This document shows, piece by piece, positions 16,118 through 24,301 of a stretch of 64,000 bases of DNA. The translations under genes and the position numbers were made by a program. This DNA comes from Candidatus Nomurabacteria bacterium (GTDB lineage: Bacteria > Patescibacteria > Paceibacteria > UBA9973). The number at the start of each line of letters is the position of its first letter. Position 1 is the stretch's first letter. The notes under the pieces are model-generated. The model was not told the DNA's origin, did not search any database, and saw nothing but the letters and a program-made list of their open reading frames with translations. The stretch is from the NCBI GenBank assembly GCA_023267435.1, contig JAHFNH010000003.1, positions 1 through 64,000 on the forward strand, in the 5' to 3' direction.

Positions 16118-17392
16118 TTATTTTTTAGTTAAAAGGATCATTAAATCTGACACATTTGCGCCGGTGGCGCCAGTCATAATCATATCGCCTGATTTTTGAA
16201 AGATTGGGTATGCATCAAAACGAGCTTGATAATCATCTAGATTTAAGCCAAGTTTTTCTATTTTTTCTATCGTTCTTTTATCAATGATTGCCCCCGCTGA
16301 ATCGCAATTATCCATACCATCCGACGCAAGTGGAATCAAAACAGAATTTTCATCAGTCATTTTTTCTTTAACAGCTCGAAGTGCCATAAAAAGATTTCTG
16401 CCTCCGCTGCCTCCTTTTGTTTTCACTTCCAACTTTGGCTCCCCTGCAGCTAAAACAACAGTGTTATCTTTCTGCGAACCAAAAAGTTTCTTGAGAGATT
16501 CATCTACCTCGTCATACATTTCTGTAGAAATTATATTTGCCTCAAGGCCGAGTTCTTTTGCTTTTACTGCCATTGCTTCTACTGCTGTTTTATTTGAAAC
16601 CAAAACAAAGTTGTGAACCTTTTCAAAATACTTATCATCCTTCGGTGTTTCTATTAAATCGAGCTTTTCCATACTGTGCTCACTGATAATTTTTTCAGCA
16701 TCAGCAATAGTCGTATTGTCTTTATAGGTTGGTCCGGAAGCAACATCATCAAAATGATCTCCGGGGACATCAGAAAAAATAAGACCGATAACAGTCGCAG
16801 GATAGGCAACCTTGGCTAAACCTCCGCCTTTCAATACAGAAACATGTTTTCTTAAGGTATTAAGTTCAATTATTGTTTGCTTAGATTTCAAAGATTCCTC
16901 GTATAAAATCTGCCCTTGTATGCATTCACCTTCTGAAGGGCAAAGCAAAGCTGATCCACCACCAGAAACTATAGCGATAACAAGATCATCTTCTTCTGAT
17001 TTATCTGCTATTTCATAAATCATTTTTCCAGGACCAATATTTATTTCTGACGGTCTAGGATGCGTGCCAGAAAAAGTCTCAATATAGTCACAAGTAACTT
17101 TATGAAGTCCAATAACCACACCCTCATCTATCTTTTGTCCTAATATTTTTTCTAGTGCCAAAGCTGCGTCACAAGAAGCCTTACCAAAACCAACTACTTT
17201 TATTTTTTTAAATTTACTTAAATCAAAAACTTCACCTTGAATAGATAAAATATTATTTTCCAACTTTATAAAGTTTAGTATTACTTTTTCAGTGTTTATA
17301 GCATCTAAGCCTGATTCTGCAATCTCTAAAGCTATTTTTCTATTTTCGGTAATAGCTAATTCTTCAAAATTTTTAATCCATCTTTTAGTCAT
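16118..17392 (-). CDS. gckA: Glycerate 2-kinase (DUF4147/MOFRL type)
   Basis: From ATG 17392 the protein is 424 aa. The DUF4147 domain has VVGFGKASCDAALALE, the glycine-rich VSGGGSALLCPSEG, NTLRKHVSVLKGGGLA and SDVPGDHFDDVASGPT. The C-terminal MOFRL domain has AAGEPKLEVKTKGGSGGRN, PLASDGMDN and TGATGANVSDLMI. This family phosphorylates D-glycerate to 2-phosphoglycerate, the enolase substrate, and eno lies 0.5 kb away on the same strand. An upstream ATG at 17419 would start inside a hairpin element and is less likely. Confidence 0.9.
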   Translation of the reverse strand: MTKRWIKNFEELAITENRKIALEIAESGLDAINTEKVILNFIKLENNILSIQGEVFDLSKFKKIKVVGFGKASCDAALALEKILGQKIDEGVVIGLHKVTCDYIETFSGTHPRPSEINIGPGKMIYEIADKSEEDDLVIAIVSGGGSALLCPSEGECIQGQILYEESLKSKQTIIELNTLRKHVSVLKGGGLAKVAYPATVIGLIFSDVPGDHFDDVASGPTYKDNTTIADAEKIISEHSMEKLDLIETPKDDKYFEKVHNFVLVSNKTAVEAMAVKAKELGLEANIISTEMYDEVDESLKKLFGSQKDNTVVLAAGEPKLEVKTKGGSGGRNLFMALRAVKEKMTDENSVLIPLASDGMDNCDSAGAIIDKRTIEKIEKLGLNLDDYQARFDAYPIFQKSGDMIMTGATGANVSDLMILLTKK

Positions 17393-17400
17393 AATTTTTA

Positions 17401-17435
17401 CTTGATTCAGTAGAATCACCTACTGGGTAATCAAG
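17401..17435. repeat. Family C tandem-hairpin element over the ldhA stop codon
   Basis: GATTC-AGTA-GAATC (17404-17417) is followed by ACC-TACTG-GGT (17418-17428), all closed by an outer CTTG/CAAG pair. The ldhA TAG stop lies inside. A second copy is at 40387-40412 with compensatory changes in the first stem and identical loops. The two loops AGTA and TACT are complementary. Confidence 0.65.
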
Positions 17436-18433
17436 TTTTGTAAACTACCAGCGATAAAAGCATTAATATTCTCTACTGTGGTTTTTAATATTTCAGCCAC
17501 AGCTTCTTTGGTGTAAAAAGCAATATGCGGAGTCATGATAACATTTGGCATTTTTACAAGTTCATGATTTAAGGCAATATTTTTTTTATCTTCTTCACTA
17601 GCTTTTCCACTCGCAAAAAATTTAACCTCATCTTTTAATTTTCTCTCACACTCAAGCACATCGAGACCAGCACCAGCGAGTGTGCCATCTTTTAATCCAT
17701 TTAGAAGTGCTTCCGTCTCAACTATTTCACCACGAGCGGTATTGATCAAGTATGCACCTTTTTTAAATTGCTTAATATTATCTTTATTTATCAAATGAAA
17801 TGTCGTTTCATTATACGGAGCGTGAATAGATACAATATCACAAACAGAAAGTAATTCTATAAGAGGAACATACTCAATACCCTCCTCTTCCGAAAAATTA
17901 AAATCAGGGTAAAGGTCTGTGGCTAAAACTTTCATACCGAAACCTTTCGCAATACGCGCAGAATTTTTTCCAATTTTTCCAGTACCAACAATACCGATAG
18001 TCTTACCAAACAAATCGAAACCCTCAAAACCACCTATTGAAAAATCATTTTTCTCACAAATCTGCTTATTAGCAACATAAGCTCTGCGTGAAAGTGAAAG
18101 GAGTAAAGCAAAAGCAAACTCTGCGACTGTTCGAGACCCATAAGATGGAACATTAGAAACTTGGATACCTTTAGAACTACAATATTTTATATCAATATGA
18201 TCAAAACCTGTTGAACGTGTAGCTATGAATTTAAGACTTGGTAGTTGGTCGATAATTTCTTTATTCATTTCAGAATTTACGAAAACAGAAACTATCTCAG
18301 CATCTTTTGCTAAATGTAAATTTTCTGTATTGATTTTATCTTCAGAAAAAGAAATATCAAAATTCAAACCAGCCATAGAACTAGTCAGGACATCTTGATC
18401 CTCTTTGGACACCTCGAAAAAAGTTATTTTCAT
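17420..18433 (-). CDS. ldhA: D-2-hydroxyacid dehydrogenase, D-lactate dehydrogenase-like
   Basis: The 337-aa protein has the NAD-binding GIVGTGKIGKN motif (about 148-158) and the catalytic triad Arg in NTARGEIVE, Glu in LDVLE and His in TPHIAFYTKEA. The HIAFYT wording is typical of fermentative D-lactate dehydrogenases, which reduce pyruvate to D-lactate and recycle NADH. Hydroxypyruvate/glyoxylate reductase is the alternative and would suit the glycerate kinase next door. It is adjacent to gckA in the same orientation with a short gap holding a hairpin element. Confidence 0.88.
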   Translation of the reverse strand: MKITFFEVSKEDQDVLTSSMAGLNFDISFSEDKINTENLHLAKDAEIVSVFVNSEMNKEIIDQLPSLKFIATRSTGFDHIDIKYCSSKGIQVSNVPSYGSRTVAEFAFALLLSLSRRAYVANKQICEKNDFSIGGFEGFDLFGKTIGIVGTGKIGKNSARIAKGFGMKVLATDLYPDFNFSEEEGIEYVPLIELLSVCDIVSIHAPYNETTFHLINKDNIKQFKKGAYLINTARGEIVETEALLNGLKDGTLAGAGLDVLECERKLKDEVKFFASGKASEEDKKNIALNHELVKMPNVIMTPHIAFYTKEAVAEILKTTVENINAFIAGSLQNLITQ

Positions 18434-18439
18434 CCTGCT

Positions 18440-18448
18440 ATTATAGCA
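18440..18448 (-). promoter_or_regulatory. Extended -10 box of ldhA (leaderless start predicted)
   Basis: TGCTATAAT on the minus strand ends 6 nt before the ATG at 18433. It abuts the stop region of the upstream DUF167 gene. Confidence 0.6.
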
Positions 18449-18673
18449 TTATTCAATATCTACAGCCAAAAGCTTGTGGGGATGATGGTGCCCATTTATG
18501 ATACGAACCTTTCCTTTGGGCACCTTGAAATGTAAGGCTAAAAGTTCGATGACTCTTTTGTTAGCCATATTCTTTTCAGCCTTTTCCTTCACAGAAATAT
18601 CAAAATGATCTTTCGATTTTTCTATAAAATTTTCCTTTTTTGCACCAGCAATGACTACTGCTTTTATATACAC
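18449..18673 (-). CDS. DUF167 (YggU-like) protein
   Basis: This 74-aa protein starts at a GTG. It matches the small DUF167 fold: VVIAGAKKENF, then DISVKEKAEKNMANKRVIELLALHF and PKGKVRIINGHHHPHKLLAV. The family has no settled function. The usual K-x-V-x-ITxGxxSRxK motif has become RIINGHHHPHK, with three consecutive His. Confidence 0.8.
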   Translation of the reverse strand: MYIKAVVIAGAKKENFIEKSKDHFDISVKEKAEKNMANKRVIELLALHFKVPKGKVRIINGHHHPHKLLAVDIE

Positions 18674-18691
18674 CTTTTATTTTTGATTAGA

Positions 18692-21208
18692 TTACTGACC
18701 TTTACACTTTTGACACTGAGCTCTAACCGCTTCAGGTACATATGAACATGATGGTACTGGAGCGAAAACACTACAATCCACAGTAGGAGCTGTAGTACCA
18801 GTCGGAGGGGTCGTCATACCAGCTGGAGGAGTTGTTCCAGTTCCAGTTGGTGGTGTAAATCCGGTTGACATACCACCAGGAATACTGCCACTAGATGGAC
18901 CATAATCTCCTGTTGGAATAGTAAATCCTGAAGGCATACCAGTTGGAATATCGCTTGGACTAAAACCTTGTGGAATATTCTCTGGTTTAAAACTGTCTGG
19001 TATTTTTGGTTTGAAATTTGCCATACAAGCGGTAACTAAGGAAGTAACAACTTCCTGACCAGCCTGACCACTTTGAATTTTTGCCATCATCTCGTCATTT
19101 ATTTTACTTTTAACACAATCACGAATTTCTGCCGGTGCCTGATTTAATTTATCATCCATCATTTTTAAAGCCGAACTTTTTAGCACAGCTGCACAATCTT
19201 GCATAGCTTTGCCGACTTCTGCTCCAGCTCCTGTATTGTCTCCTTTTTCATAAGCAGCTACTTTGTCTTTTCCAAGTTTATCTTCTAAACAAGCTCGAGC
19301 TTCAGGTGGCATCTGACCAAGCCCTGTTTTAAATTTATCCATACCTTGTGTCTTCATAGCTTCAAAACATTTCTGGAAAATAGCTCCTTGTTCTGATGTT
19401 GGTGTAGCACCTGCTTTAATTTTATCCAATCCTCCGGCACCCAATTCCTTGTTTAGACAATCTATTGTTTCAGGTGTTGCCTGATCTAAAGAACTTTTCA
19501 TTTGATCTAACAACTTGCCCATATTCTTTTCGAAACAATCTTTTATCTTTGCTCCCATTTCTGGTCCAGGCATAAATTTACCACCCTCAATATCACCAAT
19601 AACTCCTTGTCCAAAATTATCTTTCAAACATTGAAGCACTTCTGGTGGAGATTGTTTCAATCCCGCTTTTAACATATTTACGCCGTCTTGCATTTGTTTC
19701 AATTTATCAGCTGGAATGATATCGTGCTCTTTCGCGAATTGGAAACAAGATTCCTGATTAGCTGTATCATTACAAAATGCTGCACATGTATCTTTTGACT
19801 TACATCCGCCAGGACCCTTGCCTCCAACCTTTTTAGCCATAGCAGCATCTTCAGGACTAATGAGTCCGGCCTTCTCAGCGAAAGTTAAACATTCAGTGGT
19901 GTTGCTATCATTATTACAATATTTCTGACACTCATCTTTTGTTTTACATCCGCCTGGTGATTGTCCAGAATTTATCAGTGGTAAAACTTTTCGAGCCAGT
20001 GCGGCATCTTCAGCACTGACAAAACCTGCTTTCTCAGCAAAACCTAAACACTCCGTTGCATTAGCAGAAACCGCGCAATAACTAGAACAAGAATCTTTAT
20101 CTTTACAACCTCCTGGCATTGTCGCACCAGCTTTCAAAGCTGAAGCTACTTGTTTCGCCTCTTTTAAAGCCCCAGCTGGAATAAGGTCGTGTTTTTCAGC
20201 AAAAGTTAGACATGAATCTATATTTTTCAAATCACTACAAAAAGCCTCACAAGAAGCTTTATCTTTACAACTACCAGGACCTTCACCTTTTAATACATCA
20301 GAAAACTTTCTTGATTGATCAGCTTGTTCTTTTGTAACTAAACCAGTTTTTTCTCCGTAAGAAATACAAGCCATCATATTTTCTTGTTTCGTACAGAAAG
20401 ATTGACAATCTGCTTCACTTTTACAACTACCAAGTTCGGCTATGGGAAATTTCGTAACTGGTTTTTCAGTCTTGCTTAAATGACCGACGGGACCATAAGT
20501 ACCATCAATAACTACACCATCAGCAGTAAAACTATAAACTCTACCCCAAAGATTTAGTTTATTGTCTTTCGGATTAATTGTTTTATATCCAAAAGTTATT
20601 ACAGCTCCTGAACCTTCATTTAAACCAGTCACTGACCAATTAGTACTAGACGAATTGTATTGGACAGTATATGTCTCTCCTCCTTTGAGTGTACCCATTG
20701 GATCACTCGCGCCTATCCAACCAGAATCATCAAAACTCGTTGTATCAAAAATTACATAAAATGTATTACCTCCATAAATATAATCTGCCCACGCATTAGA
20801 AACTGGTATGTCTTTAGGTGCAAAAATTTCTACACCGGAAGAAGTCCAACCTTGCTTTATAGCATCAGCAGTTAAAGTAAGAATATTGGTATTACCAGCA
20901 TAATCAGCAACATAAAATTCCTGACCGCCAGAAATATTAGCGGTAACCTTATAAGTTCCCTGACCGCCTGAAATAAGAACCTTGAAACCTTTTCCGTCTG
21001 GATTTAAAGCAAAACGATTTTTACCCACAGACATAGCTGAAGGATGACTAATAGCCTTACCAGTTTCACAGTCAGTATATGTCCAAAACAAACCAGAAGA
21101 ACAACCGCGCTCGATTTTTATATCAGCTGCAGAAACATTTTTTGAAACAATAAAGATACTTAGAACCAAAATTAGGAAAACAAAAATATTTTTTTTCATT
21201 ATATTCAT
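18692..21208 (-). CDS. Large secreted cysteine-repeat surface protein
   Basis: The 838-aa protein has a signal peptide (alternative start 21199, MKKNIFVFLIL, cleavage near VSA-ADI). Residues about 30-250 form a beta-rich domain. About 258-500 holds five tandem units of some 45-50 aa, each with four Cys in the pattern GGCKxKxxCxxYC..xxECLxFAEKxGLI. About 510-710 holds four units of another type, of the form PPExxxCLxxxLG..FxKCF with two Cys each. A Pro/Thr/Gly-rich stalk follows, then a final block with four Cys (DCSVFAPVPSC). Role unknown; extracellular disulfide-stabilised repeats suggest adhesion. Similar repeats are known to me only from CPR proteins. It follows a small membrane-anchored gene by three bases. 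Confidence 0.8.
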   Translation of the reverse strand: MNIMKKNIFVFLILVLSIFIVSKNVSAADIKIERGCSSGLFWTYTDCETGKAISHPSAMSVGKNRFALNPDGKGFKVLISGGQGTYKVTANISGGQEFYVADYAGNTNILTLTADAIKQGWTSSGVEIFAPKDIPVSNAWADYIYGGNTFYVIFDTTSFDDSGWIGASDPMGTLKGGETYTVQYNSSSTNWSVTGLNEGSGAVITFGYKTINPKDNKLNLWGRVYSFTADGVVIDGTYGPVGHLSKTEKPVTKFPIAELGSCKSEADCQSFCTKQENMMACISYGEKTGLVTKEQADQSRKFSDVLKGEGPGSCKDKASCEAFCSDLKNIDSCLTFAEKHDLIPAGALKEAKQVASALKAGATMPGGCKDKDSCSSYCAVSANATECLGFAEKAGFVSAEDAALARKVLPLINSGQSPGGCKTKDECQKYCNNDSNTTECLTFAEKAGLISPEDAAMAKKVGGKGPGGCKSKDTCAAFCNDTANQESCFQFAKEHDIIPADKLKQMQDGVNMLKAGLKQSPPEVLQCLKDNFGQGVIGDIEGGKFMPGPEMGAKIKDCFEKNMGKLLDQMKSSLDQATPETIDCLNKELGAGGLDKIKAGATPTSEQGAIFQKCFEAMKTQGMDKFKTGLGQMPPEARACLEDKLGKDKVAAYEKGDNTGAGAEVGKAMQDCAAVLKSSALKMMDDKLNQAPAEIRDCVKSKINDEMMAKIQSGQAGQEVVTSLVTACMANFKPKIPDSFKPENIPQGFSPSDIPTGMPSGFTIPTGDYGPSSGSIPGGMSTGFTPPTGTGTTPPAGMTTPPTGTTAPTVDCSVFAPVPSCSYVPEAVRAQCQKCKGQ

Positions 21209-21211
21209 AAA

Positions 21212-21466
21212 TTAATTACCAAAAGGGTTTGTATACCCTGATTTATAAGGATTCGTTTCGACCGAATTAAATGGATTAACATTAGGGATCTTTTCCATTG
21301 GTTGGACATCTCCTACTCCATTAGACAAAGCTCCGCCTAAAGACGCAGCTCCTGTATCCACCTTTACTTCTTCTTTCTTGGTTGGATTTTTATAAACAAA
21401 GAACCAAACGGCTATAGTAACCAAAACAATGATTACAACAGCGCTAATAATTGTTGTTTTTTTCAT
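21212..21466 (-). CDS. Small membrane-anchored protein with NPF/NPY tail
   Basis: The 84-aa protein has one N-terminal membrane segment (about 5-26) and an outward tail with repeated Asn-Pro motifs: PNVNPFNS, ETNPYKSG, YTNPFGN. Function unknown; such NPF-tailed small proteins seem to be a CPR feature. It lies three bases upstream of the large cysteine-repeat protein and probably leads its operon. A TATAAT box ends 6 nt before the ATG. Confidence 0.7.
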   Translation of the reverse strand: MKKTTIISAVVIIVLVTIAVWFFVYKNPTKKEEVKVDTGAASLGGALSNGVGDVQPMEKIPNVNPFNSVETNPYKSGYTNPFGN

Positions 21467-21472
21467 ATCCTT

Positions 21473-21478
21473 ATTATA
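21473..21478 (-). promoter_or_regulatory. -10 box of the surface-protein operon (leaderless start predicted)
   Basis: TATAAT on the minus strand ends 6 nt before ATG 21466. The divergent gene at 21613 has its own TTGACA at about 21520-21525. Confidence 0.55.
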
Positions 21479-21612
21479 ACTCCCCTGCCCATAGAATCAA
21501 ACCATCTGTGGATATTGCTTGACAACATAATATTATTCTGATAACCTATCTACTCACTCAGTTAAATGAGTTCGTTGAAAACTAAATATAAACCCTTAAA
21601 CCCAAAAAAACC

Positions 21613-22221
21613 ATGGTGAAAAAAACGTTTAAAATCGGCAACACAATTTTTAAATTTAAAAAGTTATCCGGAGAAGAATTACACTACAACACAGCAGTCA
21701 CTAAAAAAATCCTTTCCCGAGGAGAAGACAGAATTATTGTTGAAGCTGATCTACACATAAGAAGAGTAGATAATCGGATTGAAAAAATATCTCCATATGC
21801 TCTTCTTATTGAAAATCCACACAAAGAGGATATAGAAAACAGTCTGATTGAATTAATAAAAAAAGCAGAAGAAGAAAGTGGATTAGTTATGTTAACACTA
21901 ACCGATTTAACTTTCTTTGGTCTCAATCCCCCTTGGCATAAAAGGATTAGTAATTCGATTAAAAAGTTAATGCCAAAAGAATACAAATTTGGAACACTGA
22001 GCCACACTAGTGGGACAGAGTTACGAAAACACTATCCGGTAAAAACAATAGGTGTAAACGAAGTTGATTACCATGATATTTCTGTGTTTACATCAGGAAA
22101 AGTTGTTGCTCTTTTTAAAAAAGTTGAAAAGTCAATAAAAAATGTAAGTACCATGGAGGTAAAAAGTTCCTATCAAAAACTTCGAAAGCCGGTAACTCAA
22201 AAAGTATCAGAGGAAGCTTAA
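21613..22221 (+). CDS. Hypothetical protein
   Basis: The 202-aa soluble, basic protein starts MVKKTFKIGNTIFKFKKL. It has mixed alpha/beta character with FFGLNPPWHKRISNSIKKLMP in the middle and a Lys/Ser-rich tail. I recognise no domain and no membrane segment. It is monocistronic: TTGACA near 21520, a leader of about 60-80 nt and a strong terminator at 22241-22273. Confidence 0.6.
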   Translation: MVKKTFKIGNTIFKFKKLSGEELHYNTAVTKKILSRGEDRIIVEADLHIRRVDNRIEKISPYALLIENPHKEDIENSLIELIKKAEEESGLVMLTLTDLTFFGLNPPWHKRISNSIKKLMPKEYKFGTLSHTSGTELRKHYPVKTIGVNEVDYHDISVFTSGKVVALFKKVEKSIKNVSTMEVKSSYQKLRKPVTQKVSEEA

Positions 22222-22240
22222 GGGTTTAAAACAAAAAACA

Positions 22241-22273
22241 AAAAAGCCCTTGAATATTATTCAAGGGCTTTTT
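22241..22273. terminator. Bidirectional terminator between convergent genes
   Basis: A 14-bp stem (AAAAAGCCCTTGAA and its complement) with a 5-nt loop is flanked by T runs on both strands. It serves the 21613 gene and the convergent 22280 gene. Confidence 0.9.
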
Positions 22274-22279
22274 ATTTTA

Positions 22280-22699
22280 CTACATAAAATACAAAACCGC
22301 AGGGAAAGCTATTCCGTTTTTTCTTTCGCGGGATAAATTAATAATATTATCCAACAAATTTTTTTGATTTTCTTTTCTTTCTAAAGAGTCAGGATTTTTT
22401 ATAATCTGATTATATTGATTAATCAAACTATTAAATTCTTCGATTCTTTTTTTCAGAATATTGTGGTCAAAATCTTTAGGTTGCAAATGATGCTTCCCTC
22501 TCATTTCTTCTTCAAGTAAAATTAAAGAATCTACAGCAGACAGTTTCGAATCACGAAATAGTTCTGAATGCTTTTCTTCTAAGGTTTTAAGAGTTGCAGA
22601 AGATGAAAGACCTGTATCCAATAAACGATAGGGATAATGACATTCATTTACGAAATGCCCAAATATTAAAAAGTGGGCTGAGTTGGTTGTTTCTTCCAT
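22280..22699 (-). CDS. Hypothetical helical protein
   Basis: The 139-aa protein has a Cys/His-containing start (HFLIFGHFVNECHYPYRLLD) followed by long charged helices with coiled-coil character (about 45-125). No family recognised. It has a TTGACT-like -35 at about 22788 and a leader of perhaps 60 nt, like other small unknown genes here. The interval 22700-22800 shows nothing else. Confidence 0.55.
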   Translation of the reverse strand: MEETTNSAHFLIFGHFVNECHYPYRLLDTGLSSSATLKTLEEKHSELFRDSKLSAVDSLILLEEEMRGKHHLQPKDFDHNILKKRIEEFNSLINQYNQIIKNPDSLERKENQKNLLDNIINLSRERKNGIAFPAVLYFM

Positions 22700-22800
22700 A
22701 CATTAATTTTTTAGCGGTTTATATTTAATTGATTTTAAAGAACTATTCTTACAGAAGACTAGTGTAATATAAAAATACTTAAAGTCAAGAGAATTGACTA

Positions 22801-23310
22801 TTAATAACTTAAACCAAATAGATGTAATACTATGCCAGTTAAAGGATCAGCTGAGTTTTTGTAAACCATAGCCCCACCGAGCAAACCAGTTACTGTAATA
22901 GCTAACATACCCAACACTGCTAAACTTTTTGAAACAAAAGGGCTTGTTATCATTTTCTGAATAAAGACAATAATATTAATAACCTTTGGAGAATTAAATT
23001 TTAAATTATTAACAACAAAAGGTAAGATCTCGCCTAATACCAGTAAACCATAAAGTAGTGTGGTAATTGAAGCAAACAATGAATGAGCACTAACGAGCTG
23101 TCTATTTGGATGCACCAAATGCGTAGCTGTCTCCCCTGTAGAAAGTGCGACAAATGCACCCAGCAATCCGATCACAAGCAATACGTTTTCAATATGCTTC
23201 CAAGAAACTTTCGGAAACCATTTTTGAAATGGAATAATTTTTATTAATGAATAAAGAAAAAGCAAAGCTATCGGAAAGTGAACAAAAATCGGATGTATGT
23301 TATATGTCAT
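22801..23310 (-). CDS. DUF2231-like membrane protein
   Basis: The 169-aa protein starts NIHPIFVHFPIALLFLYSL, the HP-x-VHFPIAL motif of DUF2231, and has four predicted membrane segments (about 8-27, 42-60, 78-98, 127-150). Histidines at the membrane faces are typical of the family, which is suspected of redox or heme roles but unproven. It is the last gene of a minus-strand run after mltG, GIY-YIG and SDR genes. Confidence 0.75.
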   Translation of the reverse strand: MTYNIHPIFVHFPIALLFLYSLIKIIPFQKWFPKVSWKHIENVLLVIGLLGAFVALSTGETATHLVHPNRQLVSAHSLFASITTLLYGLLVLGEILPFVVNNLKFNSPKVINIIVFIQKMITSPFVSKSLAVLGMLAITVTGLLGGAMVYKNSADPLTGIVLHLFGLSY

Positions 23311-23328
23311 ATTTTTTTAAATTATTAA

Positions 23329-24054
23329 TTATTCAGTAATAGGAAAATTTTGACCATTAATATCTTTCACTTCATCTGAAGCTAAGAAAATTATTTTCTT
23401 AGCTATTGTTTCTGGTTCGACTAATTTGTGATTTGGTCTATTTAATAATTTTTTCTCAATCTCTTCTTTGGGTGCAGTAATCCAATATCCAGCATTTGTT
23501 GCACTGGGAGAAATAGAATTAGCTCTACCAAACGGAGCCAAAAGTTTCGCATAAGCTTGAGTTATATTTATGACTCCAGCCTTGGCAGCTGAATAAGAAA
23601 TAGCATCATAGTATCCATTCAAACCATGTCTCGAAGCAATATTCACTATTACTCCACTTTTTTGTTTTTGAAATATTTCAATTGCATATTTAGAAACACT
23701 CATTACTGAAATTAAATTTTGCTGTATGGATTTTATCCAAATATCAGCTGAACCATTCCATTCATCACCTTCTATATATCCTCCAGCATTATTTACTAAA
23801 ACATCTATCCTTCCGAATTCTGCCATTGTTTTATCGACAACTTGTTTTGCCTGATTTTCATCAATTAAATCAGCTTGAATAGCCATAGCCCTGCTTCCTA
23901 ATGCTTTAATCTTCTCTATGACACTCAAGGCGCCATCTTTATTGTTTTTATAAGTAATAGCAACATCCGCGCCATTTTGCGCAAACATTACTGCTGTGGT
24001 CTCCCCGATTCCACTCGATCCACCAGTTATTAAAATGACTTTATTTTTAAACAT
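23329..24054 (-). CDS. Short-chain dehydrogenase/reductase
   Basis: The 241-aa protein has the SDR cofactor loop TGGSSGIGE (about 9-17), NNAGG (about 88-92), and the catalytic Ser in NIASRHG with YSAAKAG (Tyr-x3-Lys). An Arg at the end of strand 2 is not evident, so cofactor choice is open. Substrate unknown; the nearest general class is 3-oxoacyl-ACP reductase-like, but no fatty-acid genes are nearby. It follows a GIY-YIG gene by one base. Confidence 0.85.
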   Translation of the reverse strand: MFKNKVILITGGSSGIGETTAVMFAQNGADVAITYKNNKDGALSVIEKIKALGSRAMAIQADLIDENQAKQVVDKTMAEFGRIDVLVNNAGGYIEGDEWNGSADIWIKSIQQNLISVMSVSKYAIEIFQKQKSGVIVNIASRHGLNGYYDAISYSAAKAGVINITQAYAKLLAPFGRANSISPSATNAGYWITAPKEEIEKKLLNRPNHKLVEPETIAKKIIFLASDEVKDINGQNFPITE

Positions 24055-24055
24055 G

Positions 24056-24301
24056 TTATTTATTTTGTATTAATTCTAATTTCTGTTCCCTGGTTAATCT
24101 CTTAATTTCCGCTTCTTTTTTTCGTGCTTCGTTTAGTGTAGGTAATTTTTCGGAATATTTCAATATTACCGGACGGCGGATTTTTGTGTAGTGTGCTCCT
24201 TGTTTCGAATTATTATGCTGGTCTAATCTTTTTTCCAGATTGTTGGTGCAACCGGTATACAAACTTTTATCAGCACACTCCAAAATATAAACAGAAAACA
24301 T
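24056..24301 (-). CDS. GIY-YIG nuclease-domain protein (UPF0213-like)
   Basis: The 81-aa protein is a single GIY-YIG domain: VYILECADKSLYTGCTNNLEKRL, with the GIY replaced by VYI and YIG by YTG, then the conserved Arg and KYSEKLPTLNEARKKEAEIK. Such stand-alone proteins are common and of unclear role. Its ATG overlaps the mltG stop (TAATG), so it is translationally coupled. Confidence 0.85.
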   Translation of the reverse strand: MFSVYILECADKSLYTGCTNNLEKRLDQHNNSKQGAHYTKIRRPVILKYSEKLPTLNEARKKEAEIKRLTREQKLELIQNK

